In this document: piece after piece, positions 28,307-36,640 of the stretch
Numbering within the stretch: the stretch's first letter is position 1
Layout: each line of letters opens with the position of its first letter
Origin: Xenophilus sp003671765
Lineage (GTDB): Bacteria > Pseudomonadota > Gammaproteobacteria > Burkholderiales > Burkholderiaceae_C
Reading direction: 5' to 3'
DNA: 64,000 nt
NCBI GenBank assembly: GCA_051414805.1
Contig: CP166702.1
Location: 2,666,001 to 2,730,000 of the forward strand
Position numbers and translations under genes: made by a program
The notes under the pieces: model-generated
What the model was told of the DNA's origin: nothing
The model's database searches: none
Seen by the model: only the letters and a program-made list of their open reading frames with translations

Positions 28307-29518
28307 TCAGGACGTCGGGGCGCGGAAGGGGCTGCGCGCCTCCAGGTGCTCCATGTAGTTCTCGATGCCGGCCCCTTCGCGCTCGAGGAAGCGCTCCACC
28401 GCATCGGCGAAGGACGGGTGCGCCAGCCAGTGGGCGCTGGTCGTCCTGACCGGCATCAGCGCGCGGGCCATCTTGTGCTCGCCCTGGGCGCCGCCCTCGA
28501 AGCGCGCCACGCCGTGCGCGATGCACCATTCGATGGGCTGGTAGTAGCAGGCCTCGAAGTGCAGGCAGTCCACGCGCTCCAGCGCGCCCCAGTAACGGCC
28601 ATAGGCCACGGACTCGTCTTTTGGGGCGGATCGGCCCGAAGCGCCCGCCCCGTCTGTGCGAAGTGCTATCAAACTTGTAGCTATCGGCTTGCCCTCGCGC
28701 TCGGCGGTGAAGAGCAGCCACGCCTCGGGCATGGCCTGCGCCTGGCGGCGGAAGAAGTCGCGCGTCAGGTAGGGCGGGTTGCCGTGCTCGCGGTAGGTGC
28801 GGGCGTAGCAGCGGTAGAAGAAGTCCCAGTCCGCCTCGGTGATGTCGGCGCCACGCGCCCAGCGGAAGGTGACGCCCGCATCGCGCACCTTGCGGCGCTC
28901 CTGGCGGATCTTCTTGCGCTTGTCTTGCGAGAGGCTGGCGAGGAAGGCGTCGAAGTCGGTGTAGCGCGCAGCCGAGTCGCCAGGCGACTCGTTCTTCCAG
29001 TGGAACTGGACCGTGTGGCGCAGCATGAGCCCGGCGGCCTCGCAGGCCGCAACGTCTTCGTCTGAGCCGAACAGCAGGTGCAGCGACGACAGCTCCATCT
29101 GCTTGCACCACTGCACCAGGCCCTGTACCAGCAGCGCGCGATGGTCGGCGTCGACCGCCAGCAGCCGCGCGCCCGGCACGGGCGTGAAGGGCACGGCGCA
29201 CACGGCCTTGGGATAGTAGGACAAGCCGTGCTGCTCGTACGCATTGGCCCAGGCCCAGTCGAAGACGTATTCGCCGTAGGAGTGGTCCTTGGCGTACAGG
29301 GGGCAGGCCGCCTTCAGCGTCTTGCCGCGCCACAGCGTGGCGAAGGCCGGCGCCCAGCCGGTCTCGGGCGTGGCGCTGCCGCTGGCGTGCAGGGCGGCCA
29401 GGTAGGCGTGGCGCATGAAGGGGCTGGGCTCGGACTGGGCGTCGAGCAGCGCGTCCCAGGCGGCGGCGTCGATCTCGAAGGGGTCGGTGTGGACCCGCAG
29501 CACGGGTTCGCGGCTCAT
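28307..29518 (-). CDS. GNAT/FemAB-like N-acyltransferase family protein (PF04339)
   Basis: 403-residue soluble protein of the DUF482/PF04339 family, related to GNAT/FemAB acyltransferases. Recognisable segments are SPFMRHAYLAALHASG, YGEYVFDWAWANAYEQHGL, LSQDKRKKIRQERRKV and FEACYYQPIEWCIAHG. Substrate unknown. The coding sequence contains an in-frame copy of the dispersed 43-bp repeat (28640-28681), which adds or replaces residues around TSLIALRTDGAGASGRSAPK. ATG 29518 overlaps the stop of the EamA gene, so the two are coupled. Confidence 0.85.
   Translation of the reverse strand: MSREPVLRVHTDPFEIDAAAWDALLDAQSEPSPFMRHAYLAALHASGSATPETGWAPAFATLWRGKTLKAACPLYAKDHSYGEYVFDWAWANAYEQHGLSYYPKAVCAVPFTPVPGARLLAVDADHRALLVQGLVQWCKQMELSSLHLLFGSDEDVAACEAAGLMLRHTVQFHWKNESPGDSAARYTDFDAFLASLSQDKRKKIRQERRKVRDAGVTFRWARGADITEADWDFFYRCYARTYREHGNPPYLTRDFFRRQAQAMPEAWLLFTAEREGKPIATSLIALRTDGAGASGRSAPKDESVAYGRYWGALERVDCLHFEACYYQPIEWCIAHGVARFEGGAQGEHKMARALMPVRTTSAHWLAHPSFADAVERFLEREGAGIENYMEHLEARSPFRAPTS
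28640..28681 (-). repeat. Dispersed 43-bp palindromic repeat, copy 5, inside a coding sequence
   Basis: Reads on the minus strand GCTACAAGTTTGATAGCACT, then a tail ending in GGGGCGGGCGCT. It has the same layout as the intergenic copies but lies within the acyltransferase-like gene without breaking its frame. Confidence 0.6.
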
Positions 29519-30471
29519 GAGGCCCTCGCGGCCTTCGGCGCGCCCAGCTGCTCGGCGATCCAGATGCCGCCGAGCACCAGCGCCAGTGCGACGGCGTGGA
29601 AGAGGGCCAGCGGCTCGCCCAGGATCAGCACCGCGAGCAGCGGCCCGAACACCGGCGTGAGGTTGAGGAACACCCCCGCGCGCGCCGGACCGATCAGCGC
29701 CACCGCCTGGATGAAGGTGATCTGCGAGACGAAGGAAGGCAGCAGCCCGACGAAGAGCATCAGCAGCCACCCCTTGGGCGTGGGCACGACGAAATTCCCG
29801 GTCGCGACTTCGGCGGCGAGCAGCGGCAGCGACGTGAGGGCCGCCACGGCCGCCACCGCGGCGAAGAAGACGATCGGCGGGACCGCGGGGCGGCGGCGCA
29901 ATCCGAGCATGTAGCCCGCATAGAGCGCCGAGGCGATCACCATCCACACGTCGCCCTCGTTGAAGGCCAGCCCGGTGAGCACCGCCAGCTGCCCGCGCGA
30001 GGCGACGACCACGATGCCCGCCAGCGTGACGGCCACGCCCAGCATCTGCAGCGGCGTCACGCGCAGCCGCAGGAAGAGCACGCCGCCCAGCAGCACCAGC
30101 ACCGGGATCGTGCCCTGGATGATCGCGATGTTGATGGCGGTGGTGTGGTGCGCGGCGGCGTAGAAGAGCGCGTTGAAGGCCGTGAAACCGGCGGCGCCCA
30201 TGACGGCGAGGTAGCGCCAGTGCGGGAGCAGGGCGCGCCAGTGGGCGGCGACCTGGCGGCGTGCGGAGAAGAACAGCGCCACGCAGCAGATCGACCAGCG
30301 TGCGGTGGTGAGCATCATGGGAGAGATCTCGCCCACCGCCAGCCGCGCCGCGACCGCGTTGCAGCCCCAGATCAGGGTGGTGAAGACCAGCAGCAGCCAG
30401 GCCTGGCCGTTGAACCAGCGGTAGAGCGACCGCAGGGGCGACTGCGGGACGGCCGGGGAAGGGGATCGCAT
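29515..30471 (-). CDS. EamA/DMT family transporter
   Basis: 318-residue inner-membrane protein with ten hydrophobic segments arranged as two EamA repeats. The first begins TTLIWGCNAVAARLAVGEIS and the second contains IAEQ at its end. Members export amino acids or other metabolites; the substrate is unknown. It shares an ATGA overlap with the downstream acyltransferase-like gene, which suggests a joint role in exporting or modifying a product (inference). It diverges from the PII gene. Confidence 0.87.
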   Translation of the reverse strand: MRSPSPAVPQSPLRSLYRWFNGQAWLLLVFTTLIWGCNAVAARLAVGEISPMMLTTARWSICCVALFFSARRQVAAHWRALLPHWRYLAVMGAAGFTAFNALFYAAAHHTTAINIAIIQGTIPVLVLLGGVLFLRLRVTPLQMLGVAVTLAGIVVVASRGQLAVLTGLAFNEGDVWMVIASALYAGYMLGLRRRPAVPPIVFFAAVAAVAALTSLPLLAAEVATGNFVVPTPKGWLLMLFVGLLPSFVSQITFIQAVALIGPARAGVFLNLTPVFGPLLAVLILGEPLALFHAVALALVLGGIWIAEQLGAPKAARAS

Positions 30472-30633
30472 GAGCCGCCGAGCGTACCAGCGGCGCCGCG
30501 ACCGTGTGCGACGGCGGGCATGCGGCGGCCGTGGCGCGATAGTTGCATCGCATTGCGGGTCGATACGCCGCTCCCCGGTCGGGGGATTTGGCGATTAGGC
30601 TATCCTCGGCCGAACCAACGCGAGAGAGACCCC

Positions 30634-30972
30634 ATGAAGCAGATCACCGCCATCGTCAAACCCTTCAAGCTCGACGACGTGCGCGAGGCGCTGGCCCAGG
30701 TCGGCGTCTCGGGCCTGACGGTCACCGAGGTCAAGGGTTTCGGCCGCCAGAAAGGCCACACCGAGCTCTACCGTGGTGCGGAATACGTCGTCGACTTCCT
30801 GCCCAAGATGAAGATCGAGGTGGTGGTCAACACCGCCGACGTCGACCGCTGCGTCGAGGCCATCGTCTCGGCCGCGCGGACCGGCAAGATCGGCGACGGC
30901 AAGATCTTCGTCACCAATGTGGAGCGCATCGTGCGCATCCGCACCGGCGAGGAAAACGAAAGCGCGGTCTGA
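30634..30972 (+). CDS. glnB: Nitrogen regulatory protein P-II
   Basis: 112-residue trimeric signalling protein that senses 2-oxoglutarate, ATP/ADP and, through uridylylation, glutamine. The T-loop carries the uridylylation site Tyr51 in ELYRGAEYVVDFLP, and the C-terminal signature TGKIGDGKIFV is intact. Length is exact for the family. It resembles burkholderial GlnB more than GlnK, and there is no amtB beside it, which favours glnB but does not prove it. ATG 30634 follows CGAGAGAGA. Confidence 0.9.
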   Translation: MKQITAIVKPFKLDDVREALAQVGVSGLTVTEVKGFGRQKGHTELYRGAEYVVDFLPKMKIEVVVNTADVDRCVEAIVSAARTGKIGDGKIFVTNVERIVRIRTGEENESAV

Positions 30973-31016
30973 CGCGCGGCGCGCGCCGGCCCTGAGCGGC
31001 CGGATTCAGTGCGATT

Positions 31017-31616
31017 TCACACCACCTGCGCCAGGCGGTCGCCGCCCGGATGGCGCGTCGCCTCGTCGCGCAGCGCATGCAGCAGCCCCACCGGCTCGGT
31101 GCCGGTGCGCACCAGGTTCATCTGCCAGTCGCCCATGAAGCCCTCGCGCACGCTGTGCCCGAGGAAGTGCAGCAGCCCGTCGTAGTAGCCGGCGGTGTTG
31201 AGGATGCCGGTGGGCTTGTCGTGGTAGCCCAGCTGGCGCCAGGTCCAGATCTCGAACAGTTCCTCGAAGGTGCCGATCCCGCCGGCCAGCGCCACGAAGG
31301 CGTCGGCGCGCGCGCCCATCATCGCCTTGCGCTCGTGCATGGTGTCGACCACATGCAACTCGTCGCACAGGGTGTTGGCCAGTTCCTTGTCGACCAGCGC
31401 CTTGGGGATGATGCCCACCACGCGGCCGCCCGCGAGCCGCGTGGCTTCGGCCACCGTGCCCATCAGGCCGGTGCGGCCGCCGCCGTACACCAGCTGGCCG
31501 CCCTGCTGGCCGATCCACTGGCCGACCGCCTTGGCGGCCTCGAGGTACGCGGCGCCTTCACCGGGGCGCGAGCCGCAGTAGACGCAAAGGGAAAAGGAGG
31601 GAGAGGAAGTCGTCAT
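31017..31616 (-). CDS. LOG family protein (TIGR00730 Rossmann fold; cytokinin riboside 5'-monophosphate phosphoribohydrolase type)
   Basis: 199-residue Rossmann-fold protein of the LONELY GUY/YvdD family, which hydrolyses nucleoside 5'-monophosphates to base and ribose 5-phosphate. Signatures are VYCGSRPG, VYGGGRTGLMG and the active-site region ALAGGIGTFEELFE, here AGGxGT in place of the common PGGxGT. Cytokinin activation is established for plant-associated members; in other bacteria the role may be nucleotide housekeeping. It is last gene of a leftward string starting at the sigma factor. Confidence 0.88.
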   Translation of the reverse strand: MTTSSPSFSLCVYCGSRPGEGAAYLEAAKAVGQWIGQQGGQLVYGGGRTGLMGTVAEATRLAGGRVVGIIPKALVDKELANTLCDELHVVDTMHERKAMMGARADAFVALAGGIGTFEELFEIWTWRQLGYHDKPTGILNTAGYYDGLLHFLGHSVREGFMGDWQMNLVRTGTEPVGLLHALRDEATRHPGGDRLAQVV

Positions 31617-31646
31617 GTGAAGGAGGATGCCGCCGGGGCGTGACCG

Positions 31647-32054
31647 TCAGGCGACGAAGAAGCGTTGCCACAACGCGGCCAGCCAGATGCCGCCGGCCAG
31701 CAGGCTCGCCAGCAGCACGGCGGCGCTGCCCATGTCCTTGGCGCGCTTGGACAGGTCGTGCCATTCGGGGCCGATGCGGTCGATCGCCGCCTCGACGGCG
31801 GTGTTGAGCAATTCGACGACCATCACGATCACCACGCTGCCTGCCAGCAGGGCGACCTCGACCCAGTTGCGGCCCAGCCAGAAGGCCAGCGGCACCATCA
31901 CGACGGCCATCGTCGCTTCCATGCGGAAGGCGGCCTCGCCCCAGCCGGCGCGCAGGCCGTTGATCGAATAGCCCGTGGCATGCCAGAGCCGGTTCAGGCC
32001 CTTGCGCGCCTTCTGCGGGTTGACGAGAGCGGGATCGGTGGGGGTGGTGCTCAT
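31647..32054 (-). CDS. dgkA: Diacylglycerol kinase
   Basis: 135-residue inner-membrane enzyme that phosphorylates diacylglycerol to phosphatidate, recycling lipid from membrane-derived oligosaccharide synthesis. The family signature VELLNTAVEAAIDRI with its catalytic Glu and the KRAKDMGSAAV segment are intact, with three hydrophobic helices. It has an extra N-terminal 20-residue stretch compared with the shortest homologues. ATG 32054 overlaps the stop of the RDD gene. Confidence 0.94.
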   Translation of the reverse strand: MSTTPTDPALVNPQKARKGLNRLWHATGYSINGLRAGWGEAAFRMEATMAVVMVPLAFWLGRNWVEVALLAGSVVIVMVVELLNTAVEAAIDRIGPEWHDLSKRAKDMGSAAVLLASLLAGGIWLAALWQRFFVA

Positions 32055-32626
32055 CGGCTCAGGGGCTTGGACGCCACGAGGCGCGTGCCGGCCCAGGCGT
32101 CGTGCCAGAACTGGCGTTGGGGGTGGAAACGGGCCAGCAGCGCCCAGACGATGACCCAGCCGGCGATCAGGACCACCGATTCGCCGCCCGAGACCTTGAA
32201 GGGCAGCACGGACAGCGCGGCCAGCGGCGGCAGGAACCAGATCCAGCTGAGCAGGTAGCGGCCGAGCGCGCGCAACTGCGTGACCGGCGCGCCGTGGCGG
32301 TCGACCAGGCGCAGGCCCCAGGTCTTCATGGCGAGCGTCTGGCCGCGCGACCAGAACCAGGTGAAGTAGATGCCGAACACCACGAACAGGAAGGCCTGCA
32401 GCAGGTGCCGACGCGCGTCCATGGCGTCGCGCATCTGGCCCAGCGTGCTGAACAGCCAGCCGGCCACGAACACCACGGCGAACATCAGCATGCCTTCGTA
32501 GAGCCAGCAGGCCATGCGGCGCCAGAGGCCGGGTGCCATCAATGCGGTAGCGTCCAGCGCCCGATCGGCGGGCGCTGCGGCCGTATTCGGCATGGAGGAC
32601 GGAGGCGAGGTCGACTGCGGGGGCAT
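32051..32626 (-). CDS. RDD family membrane protein
   Basis: 191-residue inner-membrane protein with an RDD domain. It begins after a Pro/Ser/Ala-rich N-terminus at APGLWRRMACWLYEGMLMF, where the usual Arg-Asp-Asp is replaced by Arg and a Tyr-Glu pair. The second conserved part is MKTWGLRLVDRHG, and three to four hydrophobic segments are present. Function is unknown for most members; some act in ion homeostasis. ATG 32626 is taken as start, with ATG 32593 as an in-frame alternative. Confidence 0.8.
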   Translation of the reverse strand: MPPQSTSPPSSMPNTAAAPADRALDATALMAPGLWRRMACWLYEGMLMFAVVFVAGWLFSTLGQMRDAMDARRHLLQAFLFVVFGIYFTWFWSRGQTLAMKTWGLRLVDRHGAPVTQLRALGRYLLSWIWFLPPLAALSVLPFKVSGGESVVLIAGWVIVWALLARFHPQRQFWHDAWAGTRLVASKPLSR

Positions 32627-32652
32627 GCCCGCATTGTCCCGCACCGGAATGG

Positions 32653-33501
32653 TCACTGCGCCGCAGGCGCGGGGTCGGACGCCGCGGTCGGCGCCGCGGT
32701 GGCGGGCGCAGTGGCTGGAACGGCGGCGGCCGCGGCGGGTGTCGCCGTGGGCTGCGGGTACATGGCCTCGGCCGATGGCGGCACGGGCGCCAGCATCGGC
32801 GCCTGGGTGCGCGGCGGCGCGATCTGGATGCGCGGGCCGCCGTGGCCCTGGCCGAGCGCGCTCTCGGGGATCGGGGCCAGCTTGCGTTCCGGCACCGGGC
32901 GCAGGGGCAGCGCCGCCGTGGTCGGCGCTGCTGCGCTGGCCGCGAGCTTGCGGCGCTCCTGCTCGCTCAGGGCCTGGTAGGCCTCCCACTTGGCCTTGCG
33001 CTCGTCGGCGGGCGCCAGCCGCTTGACCTCGGCGAAGTTGAGGCGCGCCTGGGCCCGATCGCGAGCACTGAGCGCCGCCCATTCGGCCATTCGACCGTGC
33101 AGCGTGGCCTGCTCGTCGGCGCCGAGCTTGTCGTAGTTGCGCGAAAGCACCAGCCACTTGCGCTTGTGCGCTTCGCTCAGTCCGTTCCAGTGCTGGGCGA
33201 GCGGCCGCAGCGCAGCCTGCTGCGCGGCCGTCAGGTCGGTCCACAGCGGCTTGGCGGGCGTGGTGCGCGATTTCGGGCTGGGCGTGGCCGGCTTCGTCGT
33301 GCTCGCTGCGCCATGGACGGCGCCAGGGGCGGTGACCGAGGGCGCCGCCAGCGGCGGCTGGGCCTGGGCCTGCGCGTCGAGGGCGACCAACCCGCCGACC
33401 GCCAGCGCCATGGCCCCGAGCGCCCCGGCCGTGCGCGCCGTGACGGCGAGCAGCCCCGGGGTGGGGCGAGGCTCACGAGGAATGGCGGACGGCATGGGCA
33501 T
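32653..33501 (-). CDS. DUF3106 domain-containing protein
   Basis: 282-residue exported protein. A signal-like hydrophobic stretch occupies residues 18-42. A Pro/Thr/Ala linker follows, then the DUF3106 helical repeat region (LTAAQQAALRPLAQHWNGLS, then KRKWLVLSRNYDKLG and ALSARDRAQARLNFAEVKR), each repeat with a conserved Trp or Leu heptad. The C-terminal third is Pro/Ala-rich and low complexity. Its repeats resemble those of periplasmic metal- or stress-sensing anti-sigma partners, but the function is not established. It is encoded between DUF3619 and RDD genes. Confidence 0.85.
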   Translation of the reverse strand: MPMPSAIPREPRPTPGLLAVTARTAGALGAMALAVGGLVALDAQAQAQPPLAAPSVTAPGAVHGAASTTKPATPSPKSRTTPAKPLWTDLTAAQQAALRPLAQHWNGLSEAHKRKWLVLSRNYDKLGADEQATLHGRMAEWAALSARDRAQARLNFAEVKRLAPADERKAKWEAYQALSEQERRKLAASAAAPTTAALPLRPVPERKLAPIPESALGQGHGGPRIQIAPPRTQAPMLAPVPPSAEAMYPQPTATPAAAAAVPATAPATAAPTAASDPAPAAQ

Positions 33502-33537
33502 GGAAACGGGAGGCGGGCGGGTGTTTGCGGCGGAGCG

Positions 33538-33975
33538 TCAGCGGGTCGAGGCCTCGCGCTTGAGGAACTGCGCGAAACCGGGGTCGGTGTAGGCGGCGGG
33601 CGGCAATTCGTCGGTGAGCAGGGCGGCGTCGACGTCGGCAACCTCGGCTGTGCGGTCTTCTTCCTGCCAGACGGAAATGGTGACCAGGCCCGCCACGAGC
33701 GCCACCAGCGGCAGCACGCTGGCGACGCGGGTCCACCAGCCGCCGTCACCGCCGCCGAGCAAGGCCGCGCCGCCGGACACGCCGACGACACCGCCCGCCG
33801 GGGCCGTGCGCACCTGCACCACTTTGCGGCGCGCCAGCGCCTGCATGCGTCCGGCGCGCAGCCGTTCGGTGATGTCGTGGGGCAGGTCGTGGCTGCCGGC
33901 CGACAGGCGGGCGGCCACGGCGCGCCCGAAGCGCTCCTGCTGGGCGTTGGTGGTGGCGTTCGAAATTTTTGTCAT
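33538..33975 (-). CDS. DUF3619 family protein (probable anti-sigma-like membrane protein)
   Basis: 145-residue protein with one central transmembrane segment (about residues 86-104, VASVLPLVALVAGLVTISVW) and a cytosolic N-terminal part, RFGRAVAARLSAGSHDLPHD. Its ATG overlaps the stop of the sigma factor gene. A short membrane protein coupled to an ECF-type sigma factor is the usual place for an anti-sigma factor, but that role is inference; the family itself is uncharacterised. Confidence 0.82.
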   Translation of the reverse strand: MTKISNATTNAQQERFGRAVAARLSAGSHDLPHDITERLRAGRMQALARRKVVQVRTAPAGGVVGVSGGAALLGGGDGGWWTRVASVLPLVALVAGLVTISVWQEEDRTAEVADVDAALLTDELPPAAYTDPGFAQFLKREASTR

Positions 33976-34541
33976 AGCTGGATTCCCCTGGCCTTGAGGG
34001 CTTTACTCAAGGCGTGGACGGCCCGGGAACAGTGCGTCTTGACGCTGCCTTCGGAGCAGCCCATAGCAGCGGCCGTCTCGGAAACGTCCATTTCTTCCCA
34101 GTAACGCATCAGAAAAGCCTCGCGTTGACGGGCCGGGAGGGCCGCGATCTGCTCCTCGATCTCATGGAAGATCTGTGCCCGGCGGGTCGTGTCCTCGGCG
34201 CTTTCCGTTTCGCGCGTGTCGGGATCGGAGGCGAGGTTCTCCAGCAGGTCGAAATCGCCGCCCTCGTCGGCCGGGCTCTCGAAATCGCTGAGGTTGGAAA
34301 ACAACGCCCGGCGCGTCTTCTGGCGGCGGAACCAGTCCAGCGTGCAGTTCGACAGGATGCGCTGGAACAGCATCGGCAACTCGTTGGCCGGCTTGTCCCC
34401 GTAATGCTCCGCGAGCTTCATCATGCTGTCCTGCACGATGTCCAGAGCGGCTTCCTCGTCGCGCACGTGGTAGATCGAGCGCTTGAAGGCCCGTTTCTCG
34501 ACGCTCTTGAGGAAATCGGAGAGTTCTTGTTCGGATGCCAA
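33972..34541 (-). CDS. RNA polymerase sigma factor, ECF type
   Basis: 189-residue sigma-70 family protein. Region 2 is seen in HVRDEEAALDIVQDSMMKLAEHYG and MLFQRILSNCTLDWFRRQ. An acidic linker follows, then region 4 with the HTH ALPARQREAFLMRYWEEMDV and ETAAAMGCSEGSVKTHCSRA. The family start is (M)ASEQELSDFLKSVEKRAF, encoded here after a TTG at 34541. Longer in-frame reading to 34691 runs into the ilvB promoter region and looks non-coding. It is first gene of the DUF3619-DUF3106-RDD-dgkA-LOG string. Confidence 0.84.
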   Translation of the reverse strand: MASEQELSDFLKSVEKRAFKRSIYHVRDEEAALDIVQDSMMKLAEHYGDKPANELPMLFQRILSNCTLDWFRRQKTRRALFSNLSDFESPADEGGDFDLLENLASDPDTRETESAEDTTRRAQIFHEIEEQIAALPARQREAFLMRYWEEMDVSETAAAMGCSEGSVKTHCSRAVHALSKALKARGIQL

Positions 34542-34648
34542 AGAGGAGGCCGCGCCATGCGCGCTGGGTGGGGGAAAGCCGGCAAAAATGCCTTGTTTTG
34601 GGCGGCGGCGATTATGGCACCGGCCCCTTTTTCGTGCGCTGCAGCGAC

Positions 34649-34830
34649 TTGCCGGCTTGTTGCAGTGCCATAATCTCGGGCTGCAAGTCAAACGGCAAAC
34701 GGGTCACTGCCCGGCGGAACATCCTCGTCCGCCCATGGTTTTGGTCCTAAGTCCCGACGCGGTCTCACAAGGGCTGGCAAGGGGCACCCAAGGTTTTTCG
34801 TTCCCGAAAACTCGAAAGGTTCATCTCAAA
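34649..34830 (+). promoter_or_regulatory. ilvB promoter and about 150-nt leader
   Basis: A possible promoter TTGCCG-N16-TAATCT lies at 34649-34676, giving a leader of about 150 nt before ilvB. The leader has a hairpin GGCGGA-N9-TCCGCC (34713-34733), immediately followed by ATG 34735 opening with Met-Val-Leu-Val-Leu. This reading frame has no stop and runs straight into ilvB. A T-run at 34794-34798 is not preceded by a convincing stem. The stretch 34542-34830 holds no other gene that I can support. Confidence 0.4.
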
Positions 34831-36606
34831 ATGGAAATCTCCAAGGCGGAACTCGCCAGCGCAGCCGCTGTCACGGGCAGCCAGACCCAGGACCTCATGG
34901 GCTCCGAGGTGCTGATCAAGGCACTCCAGGCCGAAGGCACGAAGTACATCTGGGGCTATCCCGGTGGCGCCGTGCTCTACATCTACGACGCCCTCTACAA
35001 GCAGGACACCATCCAGCACGTGCTGGTGCGGCACGAGCAGGCTGCGGTGCACGCGGCCGACGGCTATGCGCGCGCCACCGGCGAGGTCGGCGTGGCGCTG
35101 GTCACCTCCGGCCCCGGCCTGACGAACGCGGTCACCGGCATCGCGACGGCCTACATGGACTCGATCCCGATGGTGATCATCTCCGGCCAGGTGCCCACGC
35201 CCGCCATCGGGCTGGACGCCTTCCAGGAGTGCGACACCGTGGGCATCACCCGCCCCATCGTCAAGCACAACTTCCTCGTCAAGGACGCGAAGGACATCGC
35301 GCTGACGATGAAGAAGGCCTTCCACATCGCCCGCAGCGGCCGTCCCGGCCCGGTGGTGGTGGACATCCCGAAGGACGTTTCCTTCAAGAAGACACCGTAC
35401 GCCGGCTATCCCGACAAGGTCGAGATGCGCTCGTACAACCCGGTGCGCAAGGGCCACGGCGGGCAGATCCGCAAGGCGCTGCAGCTGCTGCTGAACGCCA
35501 AGCGCCCCTACATCTACACCGGCGGCGGCGTGCTGCTGGGCAACGCGACCAACGAGCTTCGCACGCTGGTCGACATGCTGGGCTATCCGGTCACCAACAC
35601 GCTGATGGGCCTGGGCGCCTATCCTGCGAGCGACCGCAAGTTCCTCGGCATGCTGGGCATGCACGGCACCATCGAAGCCAACAACGCGATGCAGAACTGC
35701 GACGTGCTGCTGGCCGTGGGTGCGCGCTTCGACGACCGCGTGATCGGCAACCCGAAGCACTTCGCGCAGAACGAACGCAAGATCATCCACATCGACATCG
35801 ACCCGTCGAGCATTTCCAAGCGCGTGAAGGTCGACATCCCGATCGTCGGCGACGTGAAGGACGTGCTGACCGAGCTGATCTCGATGATCCGCGAGAGCAG
35901 CACCAAGCCCGACGGCGGTGCACTGGCCGACTGGTGGAAGACCATCGAGACCTGGCGCAGCCGCGACTGCCTCAAGTACGACCGCGGCAACACCGAGGTG
36001 ATCAAGCCGCAGTACGTGGTCGAGACGCTCTGGAACATGACCAAGGACACGGAGACCTACATCACCTCCGACGTGGGCCAGCATCAGATGTGGGCGGCGC
36101 AGTACTACCGCTTCGACGAGCCGCGCCGCTGGATCAACTCCGGCGGCCTGGGCACCATGGGCGTGGGCATTCCTTACGCCATGGGCATCAAGCTGGCCAA
36201 GCCCGAGGCCGAAGTGTTCACCATCACCGGCGAAGGCTCGGTGCAGATGTGCATCCAGGAGCTGTCGACGTGCCTGCAGTACAACACGCCGATCAAGATC
36301 TGCTCGCTGAACAACCGCTACCTGGGCATGGTGCGCCAGTGGCAGGAGATCGAGTACTCCGGCCGCTACAGCCACAGCTACATGGACGCGCTGCCGAACT
36401 TCGTGAAGCTGGCCGAGGCGTACGGCCACGTCGGCATGCTGATCGAGCGCCCGCAGGACGTCGAGCCCGCGCTGCGCGAGGCGCGCAAGCTCAAGGACCG
36501 CACCGTGTTCATGGACTTCCGCACCGATCCCACCGAGAACGTGTTCCCGATGGTGCAGGCCGGCAAGGGCATCACGGAGATGCTGCTGGGCAGCGAAGAC
36601 CTTTGA
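34831..36606 (+). CDS. ilvB: Acetolactate synthase large (catalytic) subunit
   Basis: 591-residue thiamine-diphosphate enzyme making acetolactate or acetohydroxybutyrate, the first common step to Val, Leu and Ile. Three domains are seen: the N-terminal one with the catalytic Glu in VRHEQAAVHAADGYAR, the central FAD domain, and the C-terminal ThDP/Mg site ITGEGSVQM with LNNRYLGMVRQWQ. ATG 34831 gives a family-like start (MEISKAEL). ATG 34735 in the same frame would add 32 residues beginning MVLVLSP. It is followed by ilvN and ilvC. Could equally be named ilvI. Confidence 0.95.
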   Translation: MEISKAELASAAAVTGSQTQDLMGSEVLIKALQAEGTKYIWGYPGGAVLYIYDALYKQDTIQHVLVRHEQAAVHAADGYARATGEVGVALVTSGPGLTNAVTGIATAYMDSIPMVIISGQVPTPAIGLDAFQECDTVGITRPIVKHNFLVKDAKDIALTMKKAFHIARSGRPGPVVVDIPKDVSFKKTPYAGYPDKVEMRSYNPVRKGHGGQIRKALQLLLNAKRPYIYTGGGVLLGNATNELRTLVDMLGYPVTNTLMGLGAYPASDRKFLGMLGMHGTIEANNAMQNCDVLLAVGARFDDRVIGNPKHFAQNERKIIHIDIDPSSISKRVKVDIPIVGDVKDVLTELISMIRESSTKPDGGALADWWKTIETWRSRDCLKYDRGNTEVIKPQYVVETLWNMTKDTETYITSDVGQHQMWAAQYYRFDEPRRWINSGGLGTMGVGIPYAMGIKLAKPEAEVFTITGEGSVQMCIQELSTCLQYNTPIKICSLNNRYLGMVRQWQEIEYSGRYSHSYMDALPNFVKLAEAYGHVGMLIERPQDVEPALREARKLKDRTVFMDFRTDPTENVFPMVQAGKGITEMLLGSEDL

Positions 36607-36640
36607 ATTCGGACATCCGTACGCGAAGGGCGCCAAGGTA

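Noticed and set aside
34735..34830. A stand-alone ilv leader peptide with its own attenuator
   Set aside because: The frame has no stop before ilvB and the T-run at 34794-34798 lacks a convincing stem, so it is reported only as a leader or extension possibility.
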